From positions 124,001 to 188,000 of the forward strand of contig NZ_JAHXYH010000006.1 of the NCBI RefSeq assembly GCF_019970065.1: a stretch of 64,000 bases of DNA. Reading direction: 5' to 3'. Made by a program: the position numbers and the translations under genes. A model generated the notes under the pieces. That model was not told where the DNA came from, did no database searches, and saw only the letters and a program-made list of their open reading frames with translations. Source of the DNA: Chryseobacterium sp. OSA05B (GTDB lineage Bacteria; Bacteroidota; Bacteroidia; Flavobacteriales; Weeksellaceae). Positions 1 through 8,480 of the stretch are shown here, one piece after another. Position 1 is the stretch's first letter, and every line of letters begins with the position of its first letter.

Positions 1-2
1 TT

Positions 3-1781
3 ATCTTCGGGATCAACATGTTCCTGACGATTGCAAAAAGAAGAGTAAGACACCTTTATGTAGCTATCTGGTTCTATATCGGTACTTGGATTGCGGTAGC
101 AATGCTTCACATCTTCAACAACCTTGAGGTTCCATTATCTTTCACAGGCTGGAAATCTTATTCAGCATATGCAGGGGTAAAAGATGCTATTGTACAGTGG
201 TGGTACGGTCACAATGCGGTTGCATTCGTACTGACGACTCCGGTTCTTGGTCTAATGTATTACTTCCTTCCGAAGGCAGCAGACAGACCGGTTTTCTCTT
301 ATAAACTGTCTATTATTCACTTCTGGTCATTAATTTTCGTATATATCTGGGCTGGTCCTCACCACCTTCAGTATACAGCTCTTCCTGCATGGGCGCAGGC
401 TGTGGGAACTGGTTTCTCTATCATGCTTATCGCACCGTCTTGGGGAGGAATGCTAAACGGACTTCTTACGCTAAGAGGAGCATGGGATAAAGTAAGGGAA
501 AACCCTATCCTTAAGTTCTTCGTAGTGGCTGTAACATGCTACGGTATGGCAACATTTGAAGGGCCGCTTTTAGCGACTAAAAACATCAACAAAATTGGTC
601 ACTTTACAGACTGGGTTATCGGCCACGTACACTTAGGAGCTCTTGGATGGAATGGTTTCATGGCATTCGGGGTTATCTATTATTTGGTACCGATTATGTG
701 GAGAACAAAAATGTGGTCTGTAAAATTAGCTAACTGGCATTTCTGGTTAGGGACATTAGGAATTATTTTCTATGCAGTACCAATGTATATTTCAGGATTT
801 ACACAAGGGTTAATGTGGAAGCAGTTCAACCCGGACGGAACTCTATTATGGAAAAACTGGTTGGATACGGTAACTGCGATCATTCCATATTTCAAAATGA
901 GATTCGTAGGAGGTTTATTCTATATTTCAGGAATGATCTTAATGATTGTGAACGTAGTTGCTACGGTAAGAAAAGGTTCATTCCAGAAAGAAGTTCCTGC
1001 TGAAGCACCTGCACTGGCCAATATCGGAAACAAACGTAAAGAAGGTGAAGGTACTCACTTATGGCTTGAAAGAATGCCTGTACTATTAGGTATCCTATCT
1101 TTCATTACAATTTCCATTGGTAGTTCAATTGAAATCATCCCTACACTATCTTTAAAGAAAAGTGTCCCTACGATTTCAGCTGTAAAACCATATTCACCGC
1201 TTGAATTAGAAGGTAGAGATCTTTATATCCGTGAAGGATGTAATGCTTGTCACTCTCAGATGATCAGACCGTTCAGGGATGAGATTACGAGATTCAACGG
1301 AAAGAACGGACAATATTCCAAAGCGGGAGAATTCGTTTATGACAGACCATTCTTATGGGGTTCTAAGAGAACAGGACCGGATTTACATAGAGAAGGAGGG
1401 AAAAACCCAAGTTCTTGGCATTACAAACACATGTACAACCCAAGATCTACATCTGCCGGTTCTATCATGCCTCGTTATCCTTGGTTAATTGCTACCAACT
1501 TAGACCGATCTAAAATGGTAGACAAAATGAAGCTGATGAAGAATGCATTTGACGTTCCTTATACGAAAGCTCAAATTGATTCAGCCAACGCATGGGCAGA
1601 CAACCAGGCAACGAAGATTGTAAAAGATATCTTCTCTGAAGCGAATGACCTTAAATTGGCCTATGCTAAGAGACCTCAGGGAGAACTGGAGAAAAAAGAG
1701 ATTGTAGCTCTTATCTCTTACCTTCAGAGATTAGGAACGGATATCAAGACTACAGAAATTAAAACAGCAAGTACTAACTAA
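3..1781 (+). CDS. ccoNO: cbb3-type cytochrome c oxidase, fused CcoN-CcoO subunit (5' end outside window)
   Basis: Catalytic subunit of the high-affinity cbb3 terminal oxidase fused to the membrane-anchored monoheme cytochrome subunit; it reduces O2 at the inner membrane. The frame is open to the window edge (codons before the ATG at 18 read I-F-G-I-N), so the true start lies upstream. Counting from that ATG, the CcoN part has many membrane segments, CuB-type histidines at H65 and H115-H116, and the heme-ligand region GHVHLGALGWNG with H203 and H205. The CcoO part begins after about residue 350 and carries the heme c motif CNACH at 408-412 followed by SQMIRPF. A fused CcoNO is usual in Bacteroidota. 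It leads an operon with ccoQ-like and ccoP genes 16 and 10 nt apart. Confidence 0.96.
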   Translation: MFGINMFLTIAKRRVRHLYVAIWFYIGTWIAVAMLHIFNNLEVPLSFTGWKSYSAYAGVKDAIVQWWYGHNAVAFVLTTPVLGLMYYFLPKAADRPVFSYKLSIIHFWSLIFVYIWAGPHHLQYTALPAWAQAVGTGFSIMLIAPSWGGMLNGLLTLRGAWDKVRENPILKFFVVAVTCYGMATFEGPLLATKNINKIGHFTDWVIGHVHLGALGWNGFMAFGVIYYLVPIMWRTKMWSVKLANWHFWLGTLGIIFYAVPMYISGFTQGLMWKQFNPDGTLLWKNWLDTVTAIIPYFKMRFVGGLFYISGMILMIVNVVATVRKGSFQKEVPAEAPALANIGNKRKEGEGTHLWLERMPVLLGILSFITISIGSSIEIIPTLSLKKSVPTISAVKPYSPLELEGRDLYIREGCNACHSQMIRPFRDEITRFNGKNGQYSKAGEFVYDRPFLWGSKRTGPDLHREGGKNPSSWHYKHMYNPRSTSAGSIMPRYPWLIATNLDRSKMVDKMKLMKNAFDVPYTKAQIDSANAWADNQATKIVKDIFSEANDLKLAYAKRPQGELEKKEIVALISYLQRLGTDIKTTEIKTASTN

Positions 1782-1797
1782 ACATTAAAAGGTTCAC

Positions 1798-1998
1798 ATG
1801 ATTCCTCAGAACTTTAAAGATATATTATCCAATACAGAAAACGCTGGTCTATACCAGACGCTGGCTCTGATTTTCTTTATGCTATTCTTCGTAGCTCTGG
1901 TAATCTATGTTTTTAGCAGGCCTAAAAAATATTACAGAGAAGAAGAACAAGCACCGCTTGGGGATGATGAGGATGACGATTTTAATTTAAAAAATTAA
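1798..1998 (+). CDS. ccoQ: CcoQ-like small subunit of cbb3 oxidase
   Basis: Small single-pass membrane protein of 66 residues. One hydrophobic helix (about residues 18-40, ALIFFMLFFVALVIYVF) is followed by the short basic patch SRPKKYY and a very acidic tail (GDDEDDD). Size, topology and place between ccoNO and ccoP match CcoQ/FixQ, the assembly or stability subunit of cbb3 oxidases. The sequence itself is too short for a firm family match, so the call leans on position. It starts 16 nt after ccoNO and ends 10 nt before ccoP. Confidence 0.85.
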   Translation: MIPQNFKDILSNTENAGLYQTLALIFFMLFFVALVIYVFSRPKKYYREEEQAPLGDDEDDDFNLKN

Positions 1999-2008
1999 AC
2001 TATTTATT

Positions 2009-2890
2009 ATGAAACAAAGAACACCTGTTGTTGTAAACATCTTAATAATAACCGGACTTCTAATAGTTTTTTATTATTTGTTTGTACAGAGCTACTCGTT
2101 CCTAGCTTCACCTTATTTCTGGGGAACTGTGGTGATTAGTGCTATTTTGGCATACATCCACAGCTCTATCGGAGATTTGATTGAAAACAATAAATTCAAA
2201 AAATTATCTCCGGAAGAAAAGGCAGCTTATTTAGCAGAAAAGAAAGTGCCTTTCCTGAGAAGAATGTATGATGCTGCATTCAAGAAACAATCTGATACGG
2301 AAGAAAAGGATATCCTTATTGACCACGGTTTCGACGGAATTATGGAATTGGATAATCAGCTTCCGAAATGGTGGGTAGGATTATTCTATTTTGGGACTGC
2401 TTTTTGTATTGTATATATCGCAGCTTATTCTTTCACAGATTTCGCACACCCATTGAGCGAATATGAGCAAGAATATAAAGAGCAGATGGCCAGTATTGCA
2501 GAATACGAAAAGTCTCAGCCTCCTGTAACGATAGAAACGGCAAAATATTCTGCTGATAATATTGCAGACGGAAAAGAACTCTTCAAAACCAACTGTGCAT
2601 CTTGTCACAAAGAAGACGGTAGTGGAGGTATCGGTCCAAACCTTACGGATAACTATTGGATCAACCAGCCTGAGAAGACTTTATTTAAAACGGTTTTCCA
2701 CATGGACTGGAATGGTTCGCCTACTAACCCTGCGATGAGAGCCTTCGGTAAAAACGGAGAGGTTTCCGGAGCAGAGATTGAGAAGATTGCAGCCTATGTA
2801 TATCACATCAATCAGGAACAACCACCAGTGACGCAGGCTCAGGGAGGAGCAGCTCCTCAGGGAACTGAAGCGCATTGGGAAAAAGAATAA
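2009..2890 (+). CDS. ccoP: cbb3-type cytochrome c oxidase subunit CcoP, single heme c
   Basis: Membrane-anchored cytochrome c subunit that passes electrons to the CcoO heme. The N-terminal half has two hydrophobic stretches (about residues 10-50) and a FixP-type segment with a third helix (about 118-145, PKWWVGLFYFGTAFCIVYI). A cytochrome c domain follows with the heme motif CASCH at 196-200. Classical proteobacterial CcoP/FixP carries two heme c motifs; only one CxxCH is visible here, a form found in Bacteroidota. The C-terminal tail is Gln/Ala/Gly-rich. A strong hairpin with a T-tract lies 24 nt beyond the stop. Confidence 0.94.
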   Translation: MKQRTPVVVNILIITGLLIVFYYLFVQSYSFLASPYFWGTVVISAILAYIHSSIGDLIENNKFKKLSPEEKAAYLAEKKVPFLRRMYDAAFKKQSDTEEKDILIDHGFDGIMELDNQLPKWWVGLFYFGTAFCIVYIAAYSFTDFAHPLSEYEQEYKEQMASIAEYEKSQPPVTIETAKYSADNIADGKELFKTNCASCHKEDGSGGIGPNLTDNYWINQPEKTLFKTVFHMDWNGSPTNPAMRAFGKNGEVSGAEIEKIAAYVYHINQEQPPVTQAQGGAAPQGTEAHWEKE

Positions 2891-2913
2891 TTTAAAAAAT
2901 TAGAAAACATATG

Positions 2914-2970
2914 AAAAAAACATAATTTGTTATTAATAAAAATAGTAACGAATTATGTTTTTTCTTTTTT
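2914..2970 (+). terminator. Hairpin terminator or attenuator between ccoP and ccoG
   Basis: A 17-bp inverted repeat (2916-2932 with 2946-2962, one G-T wobble) is followed by a T-rich run (2958-2970). It would separate the structural genes ccoNQP from the assembly genes ccoG onwards, either ending transcription or letting part of it through. Confidence 0.75.
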
Positions 2971-2984
2971 AAACCTATTACGAA

Positions 2985-4439
2985 ATGTCAGATATAGAAG
3001 AAATAGAAGTACGCGGCGGACAGGGACAGGTTCTGGACCCTGAGACTTACAGAGATTCTATCGGGACAATGGAGCAATCCGGTAAGAGAAGATGGGTATT
3101 CCCCCGAAAACCAAAAGGGAAATACACCAACTACAGAAACCTTGTAAGCTATGCTTTATTAATCATTTATTTTACGGTGCCATTCCTTAAGATCAATGGC
3201 AACCCTTTCTTTTTATTCAACGTTATAGACAGAGAGTTTTTCATTCTTGGACAACCTTTCTATCCACAGGACTTTTTTATCCTGACTTTAGGTGCTATCG
3301 CGTCTTTAATTTTTATTATCATTTTTACGATTGCGTTCGGAAGAATTTTCTGCGGGTGGATATGCCCTCAGACAATTTTTATGGAATCTATCTTCCGTAA
3401 AATTGAATATCTTATTGAAGGTGACCGAAACAGGCAAATGAAGCTGGACAGACAGGAGTGGAACACTGAAAAGATCTGGAAAAGAAGTTTGAAATGGACG
3501 GTTTATGTCATTATTTCACTGATCATCACCCACTTTATGCTGATGTATATTGTAGGCTATGAGGAAATTTTAAGAATCATCTCAGAAGGACCTTTTGCCC
3601 ATCCTACCAATTTTATCGTTATGGTCCTGTTCACCTCTGCATTCTACTTTGTATTTGCATGGTTCAGAGAGCAGGTTTGTACATTGGTTTGTCCATACGG
3701 AAGATTACAGGGTGTTTTGATCGATAAAGATACCATCAACGTTTTCTACGATTTTAAAAGAGGGGAAAACAGATCAAAATGGAGAAAAGGAGAAGACCGT
3801 AAGGCCGCAGGAAAAGGAGACTGTATCGACTGCCACCAGTGTGTGGTGGTTTGTCCTACAGGAATTGACATCAGAGACGGACAGCAGCTGGAATGCGTGA
3901 ACTGTACGGCATGTATTGATGCCTGCGACGAGGTCATGGAAAAAGTAGGCCTTCCGAAAGGTCTGGTAAGATATGCTTCTGAGAACGAAATTGAGAATCA
4001 GACTCAGTTTAAGTTTACAGGAAGAATGAAAGGTTTTGCGGTGGTTCTTGTGCTGTTGGTAGGATTCTTAGGATTCCTTCTTTACAGCAGAGGTGAGATG
4101 GAGGCTAAATTCATTAAACCGGCAGGAAGTACCTTCTTTGTAAGAGACGGTAAAATCACCAACACGTATAACTATACTTTCCTGAACAAGACCAACGACA
4201 AGAAAATCGTTACAATAAAAGTTCTGGAACCGGCTCACGGCGAGATCACGTATAGTGCATCCAGCAAGATCCAGGTAGAAAGAGACAAAATATCGAAAGG
4301 AACCATTAATATCAGCTTCCCTGAAGATGATATGAAACTTTCAAAACAAAATATAACCATCGGAGTATATGATATGAAAGGCAAGCTTGTCGATTCTTAT
4401 CAGACCTACTTCGAGGGACCATTCAAACTGCAATTCTAA
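2985..4439 (+). CDS. ccoG: Cytochrome c oxidase accessory protein CcoG (RdxA/FixG-like)
   Basis: Polyferredoxin-like membrane protein needed for cbb3 maturation; characterised family members act in copper reduction during CuB-centre assembly. Membrane segments lie at about 50-70, 95-120, 165-190 and 205-225, with one more near 345-365. Cysteine motifs: CGWICP (C123, C127), CTLVCP (C232, C236) and two ferredoxin-type clusters, CIDCHQCVVVCP from C280 and CVNCTACIDAC from C304. The C-terminal 110 residues form the Ig-like domain normal for CcoG. Position directly after ccoNOQP and length (484 residues) agree. Confidence 0.95.
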   Translation: MSDIEEIEVRGGQGQVLDPETYRDSIGTMEQSGKRRWVFPRKPKGKYTNYRNLVSYALLIIYFTVPFLKINGNPFFLFNVIDREFFILGQPFYPQDFFILTLGAIASLIFIIIFTIAFGRIFCGWICPQTIFMESIFRKIEYLIEGDRNRQMKLDRQEWNTEKIWKRSLKWTVYVIISLIITHFMLMYIVGYEEILRIISEGPFAHPTNFIVMVLFTSAFYFVFAWFREQVCTLVCPYGRLQGVLIDKDTINVFYDFKRGENRSKWRKGEDRKAAGKGDCIDCHQCVVVCPTGIDIRDGQQLECVNCTACIDACDEVMEKVGLPKGLVRYASENEIENQTQFKFTGRMKGFAVVLVLLVGFLGFLLYSRGEMEAKFIKPAGSTFFVRDGKITNTYNYTFLNKTNDKKIVTIKVLEPAHGEITYSASSKIQVERDKISKGTINISFPEDDMKLSKQNITIGVYDMKGKLVDSYQTYFEGPFKLQF

Positions 4440-4448
4440 TGTAGGACG

Positions 4449-4476
4449 CCTTCATGATCTAAAAAGATTGTGAAGG
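4449..4476. promoter_or_regulatory. 12-bp hairpin in the ccoG-fixH spacer
   Basis: CCTTCATGATCT (4449-4460) can pair fully, with two G-T wobbles, with AGATTGTGAAGG (4465-4476) around an AAAA loop. There is no T-tract after it, so it is not a standard terminator; an RNA-processing or stability element in the cbb3 transcript is possible. Confidence 0.5.
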
Positions 4477-4513
4477 ATTCTTACAATCATTATCAATAAA
4501 AAATCCGGAAGAA

Positions 4514-4966
4514 ATGAAAAACTTTAGTTGGGGACATGGTGTTGTAATCGCATTATTTGCATTCATTGTTTTTATATTGTCCATGATGTTTCTTTTCCCG
4601 AACGGGCAGAAGAATTCTGAAATGGTAACCGATAATTATTACGAAGAGGAGCTTAAGTATCAGGATGTCATTGATGCTAAAAAAAGAGCTGATGATTTAC
4701 AGGAAAAACCTGTCTATAGTCAGGAAAAAAACGGAATCAAAATTGTTTTTCCAAAAGACTATAACAATAGCAATACTACGGTTAAATTTGTTTTAAACAG
4801 AACCGACGACCAGAATTTAGATATCAAAAAACCTGTTCAGCTTGATGCCGCACAGTCTTTCATGATCCCTGCACAGGTACTGAAAGTAGGAAACTACACG
4901 CTCAGACTCATGTGGACGAAAGACAAAACAGACTACAGAATGGATTATGATGTGATATGGAAATAG
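4514..4966 (+). CDS. FixH-family protein (CcoH-like, cbb3 assembly)
   Basis: FixH/CcoH proteins are single-span inner-membrane proteins with a periplasmic domain, needed for cbb3 assembly. One N-terminal helix (about residues 8-28, HGVVIALFAFIVFILSMMF) is followed by the motif NYYEEELKYQDVIDA characteristic of this family, then an Ig-like beta domain ending in YDVIWK. The stop codon overlaps the next gene by 10 nt, so translation is probably coupled. Confidence 0.88.
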   Translation: MKNFSWGHGVVIALFAFIVFILSMMFLFPNGQKNSEMVTDNYYEEELKYQDVIDAKKRADDLQEKPVYSQEKNGIKIVFPKDYNNSNTTVKFVLNRTDDQNLDIKKPVQLDAAQSFMIPAQVLKVGNYTLRLMWTKDKTDYRMDYDVIWK

Positions 4967-5715
4967 GACTTATTTTATCGGCAATCGCATTAGGCTTTGC
5001 TTCCGGTTTTCACTGTATCGGAATGTGCGGACCTATTGCCTTATCGATGGGATTGACAAAAAAACAGGCCACCAATTTCTATCTTCAGAACCTAACCTAT
5101 CAGTTCGGAAGAATCTTCACCTATTCATTATTGGGAGCGATTCTCGGAATAATAGGCGAAGGTTTTGAAATGGCAGGATTTCAGCAGTATCTTACGATCG
5201 TAGCAGGAATTCTTCTGATCATCATGGCTTTGTTTTCGTTTGGCGGAAAAGATTTTGCCTCTAAAATTCCTTTTCTTTCTAAATTTCTGTATTCCGTCAA
5301 ACTGAATTTAGGAAAATTACTACAGAAAGCAGATTACCGCTCAAGATTCACCACAGGCGTTCTGAATGGCTTCTTGCCGTGCGGAATGGTTTACATGGCT
5401 CTTACTGCCAGTCTTGCAAGCGGAGGAATATGGCAGGGAGCCTCATATATGGCTTTATTCGGGCTGGGAACACTTCCGTTCATGTTTGCAGTAGTTTTGG
5501 CCGGAAACCTCATGAATCAAGCTTTCAGAGTAAAAGTTTTAAAAGCGGTTCCGGTAATTATGATCATTTTAGGGGGATTATTTATCCTCAGAGGTCTGGA
5601 ACTGGGAATTCCTTACATTTCTCCAAGAGCTGAAGCGATGACGATTTCCAAAGATCATAATGGTGCCAACTGTCATATTGAAGGACATGACCACAGTTCG
5701 ACGAACTGTCATTAA
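4957..5715 (+). CDS. TauE/SafE-family membrane protein of the cbb3 operon, His/Cys-rich tail
   Basis: A six- to seven-span membrane protein of the TauE/SafE/DsbD-like superfamily often found in cbb3 operons. Two internally related Cys motifs mark the two halves: GFHCIGMCGP (about residues 19-28) and NGFLPCGM (about 137-144). Family members in this context are usually labelled sulfite exporter, but a role in metal or redox handling for oxidase assembly fits the context better. The C-terminal 20 or so residues (from about 233) hold repeated His and Cys (GANCHIEGHDH, then TNCH), which could bind copper. It overlaps fixH by 10 nt. Function is inferred from context. Confidence 0.8.
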   Translation: MEIGLILSAIALGFASGFHCIGMCGPIALSMGLTKKQATNFYLQNLTYQFGRIFTYSLLGAILGIIGEGFEMAGFQQYLTIVAGILLIIMALFSFGGKDFASKIPFLSKFLYSVKLNLGKLLQKADYRSRFTTGVLNGFLPCGMVYMALTASLASGGIWQGASYMALFGLGTLPFMFAVVLAGNLMNQAFRVKVLKAVPVIMIILGGLFILRGLELGIPYISPRAEAMTISKDHNGANCHIEGHDHSSTNCH

Positions 5716-5732
5716 TACAACTAACTAATTCC

Positions 5733-6473
5733 ATGAAAAAAATACTATTTTTATTCACGGCGGCCCTTTTTGTGTTGCAGTCGTGTATCATCAATTCTGA
5801 AATCGTATACCACAAAGATGCTGCATCCACTTCGGTTACAGATATCGACATGAAGCAGTTTATCTCCGAAATGAAAGCTATGACTCCTGATTCTCTAAAA
5901 CAGCAGACTGAATTCGGAGATATGGATAAGCTGCCTACCGTATGGACCAGTTTTCTGGATATTCAGAAAAAGGATGGAAAAAAGCAGACTTCGGATCCGG
6001 ACTCTATCAGGATCATGAAAAAGATCTTTATGAAAATGAATAAAGAAAACAATGAACCGGCCGGTATGTCTCTAAAAATGGATCACTTCACACAAACTGA
6101 TTATCAGTTTTTAAGCAGTTATAACAAAAAGGAAAAGCTTCCGCTGGATCAGAATATTTTCAATAACTGGGACGGAAAAACGCTGACCATCAATACAGAA
6201 AATTTCAATCTTAAAAATATCGAGCAGACCCTCAGAAGCAAAACCTCAAAAGAGGAAGCCGAAAAAGTAGAAGGAATGATCTCTATGTTCTTCAAAAGCA
6301 TCGGAACCACCCTGAAATTTGAAAACAAAATAAAATCCATCACCGGAAAACATGACTGGGTAAAGCAGATCGATCATTATACCGTAAAAATAGACTATGA
6401 TCTCAAGGCGATGTATGATAAGGAAGCAAAACTTAAAAATGCTGATAAGACTATTGTGATTGTGACAGAATAG
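5733..6473 (+). CDS. Lipoprotein of unknown function
   Basis: Not a family I recognise. The N-terminus is a lipoprotein signal (MKKILFLFTAALFVLQSC, lipobox LQSC with C18), so it is probably an anchored periplasmic or outer-membrane lipoprotein of 246 residues. The mature part is rich in Lys, Asp and Met and contains KIDYDLKAMYDKEAKLK near the end. It starts 17 nt after the TauE/SafE-like gene and may be the last member of the cbb3 operon, before a bidirectional terminator. Confidence 0.75.
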   Translation: MKKILFLFTAALFVLQSCIINSEIVYHKDAASTSVTDIDMKQFISEMKAMTPDSLKQQTEFGDMDKLPTVWTSFLDIQKKDGKKQTSDPDSIRIMKKIFMKMNKENNEPAGMSLKMDHFTQTDYQFLSSYNKKEKLPLDQNIFNNWDGKTLTINTENFNLKNIEQTLRSKTSKEEAEKVEGMISMFFKSIGTTLKFENKIKSITGKHDWVKQIDHYTVKIDYDLKAMYDKEAKLKNADKTIVIVTE

Positions 6474-6495
6474 AAACCGAACTTTAAACAGTATA

Positions 6496-6532
6496 TAAAA
6501 ATCCCCTCTCAGTTTTGAAAGGGGATTATTTA
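6496..6532. terminator. Bidirectional terminator between convergent genes
   Basis: AATCCCCT (6500-6507) pairs with AGGGGATT (6520-6527), with A-rich sequence on the left and T-rich on the right. It serves the lipoprotein gene on the plus strand and serS on the minus strand. Confidence 0.85.
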
Positions 6533-6549
6533 TGATATAGAAATATATT

Positions 6550-7818
6550 CTAGTTGATCAGATCGAATCTCGCATATTCTGCGATTTTCTTAGGAATTCT
6601 GATTCCTTCTTCGGTCTGATTGTTTTCAAGCAACGCCGCCATAATTCTTGGAAGAGCCATAGCAGAACCATTTAAGGTGTGTACCAACTGAGATTTTCCA
6701 TCTGTTTTGAAACGGCATTTCAGACGATTAGACTGGAAGGTTTCAAAATTGGATACAGAGCTTACTTCCAGCCACATTTCCTGAGCCGCACTCCATACTT
6801 CAAAGTCATAAGTCATGGCAGCTGCAAAACCAGTATCACCACCGCAAAGTCTCAGTACTCTGAACGGAAGTTCAAGGTCTGTAAGGATTTCTTTGATATG
6901 CTCTACCATTTCTTCCAAAGCGGCATAAGAGTTTTCAGGCTTTTCAAGTCTTACAATCTCCACTTTTTCAAACTGATGAAGACGGTTCAGTCCTCTTACG
7001 TGCGCCCCGTAACTTCCTGCTTCTCTTCTGTAGCACTGAGAGAACGCTGTATTTTTGATCGGAAGTTCTTTTTCTTCCAACAATACATCGCGGTACAAAT
7101 TGGTTACCGGAACTTCTGCCGTAGGAATCAGATAAAGATCATCAAGACCAATATGATACATTTGCCCTTCTTTGTCAGGAAGCTGTCCTGTTCCGTATCC
7201 TGAAGCTTCATTCACAACGTGAGGAGGATTCACCTCCATGTATCCTTTGTCAATGTTTTTATCCAGGAAATACTGAACCAAAGCTCTCTGAAGTCTTGCT
7301 CCTTTACCCAAATAAACAGGGAAACCGGCACCGGCAATTTTCACGCCCAGTTCAAAATCAATCAGGTTATATTTTTTCGCAAGTTCCCAGTGAGGAATAG
7401 CACCTTCTCCAAGACCTTCCACATCGTGAGACTGGTAAATATTCTCGTTGTCTTCCGCAGAAACTCCGCTTTTTACCAGTTGGTAAGGAACATTTGGAAT
7501 CTGATATAAAATATCCAGTAATTTTTTTTCCGTTACATCTAATTGGGACTGCAGTTCTTTACTCGATTCTTTATACTGAAGTGTTTTAGATTTTGCAGAT
7601 TCCGCTTCTTCTTTTTTACCTTCTTTCATCAAAAGCCCGATCTCTTTCGAGATTTTGTTCATTTCGGAAAGTTGGGAATCTAATTCAAACTGAATTCTTT
7701 TTCTTTCGTCGTCGGCAGCAACAGCGTCGTCTACCAACCCAAGATTCTTGAATTGTCTTTTCTTAAGACCTTCTAAAACGCGTTCTTTATCGTCGCGTAA
7801 AAAATTGACTTGTAACAT
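6550..7818 (-). CDS. serS: Seryl-tRNA synthetase
   Basis: Charges tRNA-Ser (and tRNA-Sec where present) with serine in the cytoplasm. The N-terminal 110 residues form the long antiparallel coiled coil that clasps tRNA (Glu/Lys/Ser-rich heptads). The class II catalytic core follows: motif 2 FSQCYRREAGSYG and motif 3 GSAMALPRIMAALLE near the C-terminus, plus the TAEVPVTN serine-binding segment. Length 422 is normal. The minus-strand start MLQVNFLRD is the family's usual N-terminus. Confidence 0.97.
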   Translation of the reverse strand: MLQVNFLRDDKERVLEGLKKRQFKNLGLVDDAVAADDERKRIQFELDSQLSEMNKISKEIGLLMKEGKKEEAESAKSKTLQYKESSKELQSQLDVTEKKLLDILYQIPNVPYQLVKSGVSAEDNENIYQSHDVEGLGEGAIPHWELAKKYNLIDFELGVKIAGAGFPVYLGKGARLQRALVQYFLDKNIDKGYMEVNPPHVVNEASGYGTGQLPDKEGQMYHIGLDDLYLIPTAEVPVTNLYRDVLLEEKELPIKNTAFSQCYRREAGSYGAHVRGLNRLHQFEKVEIVRLEKPENSYAALEEMVEHIKEILTDLELPFRVLRLCGGDTGFAAAMTYDFEVWSAAQEMWLEVSSVSNFETFQSNRLKCRFKTDGKSQLVHTLNGSAMALPRIMAALLENNQTEEGIRIPKKIAEYARFDLIN

Positions 7819-7874
7819 TTTATTTAGATGTTAAATATTAGATGGTTAACTTACATATTAAGCTAACCGTTTTA

Positions 7875-7882
7875 CAAATTTA
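7875..7882 (-). promoter_or_regulatory. Promoter -7 element for serS
   Basis: Minus-strand TAAATTTG fits the Bacteroidota consensus TAnnTTTG about 57 nt upstream of the serS start. No clear -33 TTTG is seen. Confidence 0.45.
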
Positions 7883-7884
7883 AA

Positions 7885-8409
7885 TTATTTTCTGATAGTA
7901 AAGGTATTTATCGCATTGGGAGCGTCTGCAGCTTTTGAAAATACCACCTCCCCATTGTACAGCACCTCTGAAATCTGAAATACGGATGGCGTCCACCGGT
8001 AACGGATTTCCATAGCATCCGTGACACTCACCGTCTGATTATTTACAATTTTACTCAGTGTAAAAGTCAGATTCGATTTATAGGTTCTGTTATCAGGGCT
8101 GACAGAATCCTTTATAATCCTTTTCGCTCCTTTAATGTATTCAAAATAATATAGGGAATCCGTTGTCATTCTAAGCGGAACAGCCACGGCTGCCACAGCG
8201 GTAGCTCCGTTATCGTCATTCACAGAATAACTGGTATAGGAACCTGCCTTTTTAGGGTTCATCAGATCCTGCCCTGCCGCATTTTTTATGGAGAAATTCA
8301 TAATCTGATCGATTCTCTGTAAAGAATCATCATCATTTCCGCATGAAACCATTAAAAAAAGGACAGCTATAAGTTTAAGTATGAAAATATGATTTAGCTT
8401 AGATTTCAT
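7885..8409 (-). CDS. Lipoprotein of unknown function
   Basis: 174-residue exported lipoprotein. The signal peptide ends in the lipobox VSCGND (Cys near residue 23) after a hydrophobic stretch FILKLIAVLFLM. Acidic residues directly after the Cys (NDDD) resemble lipoprotein export signals described for Bacteroidota surface lipoproteins. The rest is a beta-rich domain that I cannot assign. It is transcribed toward serS from a divergent promoter shared with the flippase gene. Confidence 0.75.
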   Translation of the reverse strand: MKSKLNHIFILKLIAVLFLMVSCGNDDDSLQRIDQIMNFSIKNAAGQDLMNPKKAGSYTSYSVNDDNGATAVAAVAVPLRMTTDSLYYFEYIKGAKRIIKDSVSPDNRTYKSNLTFTLSKIVNNQTVSVTDAMEIRYRWTPSVFQISEVLYNGEVVFSKAADAPNAINTFTIRK

Positions 8410-8440
8410 CTTCCGTTAATTTTCAATAATTTTTTTTATG

Positions 8441-8448
8441 CAAATGTA
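8441..8448 (-). promoter_or_regulatory. Promoter -7 element for the minus-strand lipoprotein gene
   Basis: Minus-strand TACATTTG matches TAnnTTTG 32 nt before the ATG at 8409. It lies back to back with the plus-strand -7 element at 8455-8462, leaving only 6 nt between the two. Confidence 0.5.
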
Positions 8449-8454
8449 TAATTA

Positions 8455-8462
8455 TATATTTG
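8455..8462 (+). promoter_or_regulatory. Promoter -7 element for the flippase gene
   Basis: TATATTTG matches TAnnTTTG 18 nt before the ATG at 8481. It would give a very short leader. The -33 region is T-rich without a clean TTTG. Confidence 0.5.
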
Positions 8463-8480
8463 TTCTCGTAATATTTTACC

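Noticed and set aside
6679-7203. Open frame of 174 codons antisense to serS
   Set aside because: Lies wholly within a clear seryl-tRNA synthetase gene; Phe/Ser/Arg-rich shadow frame.
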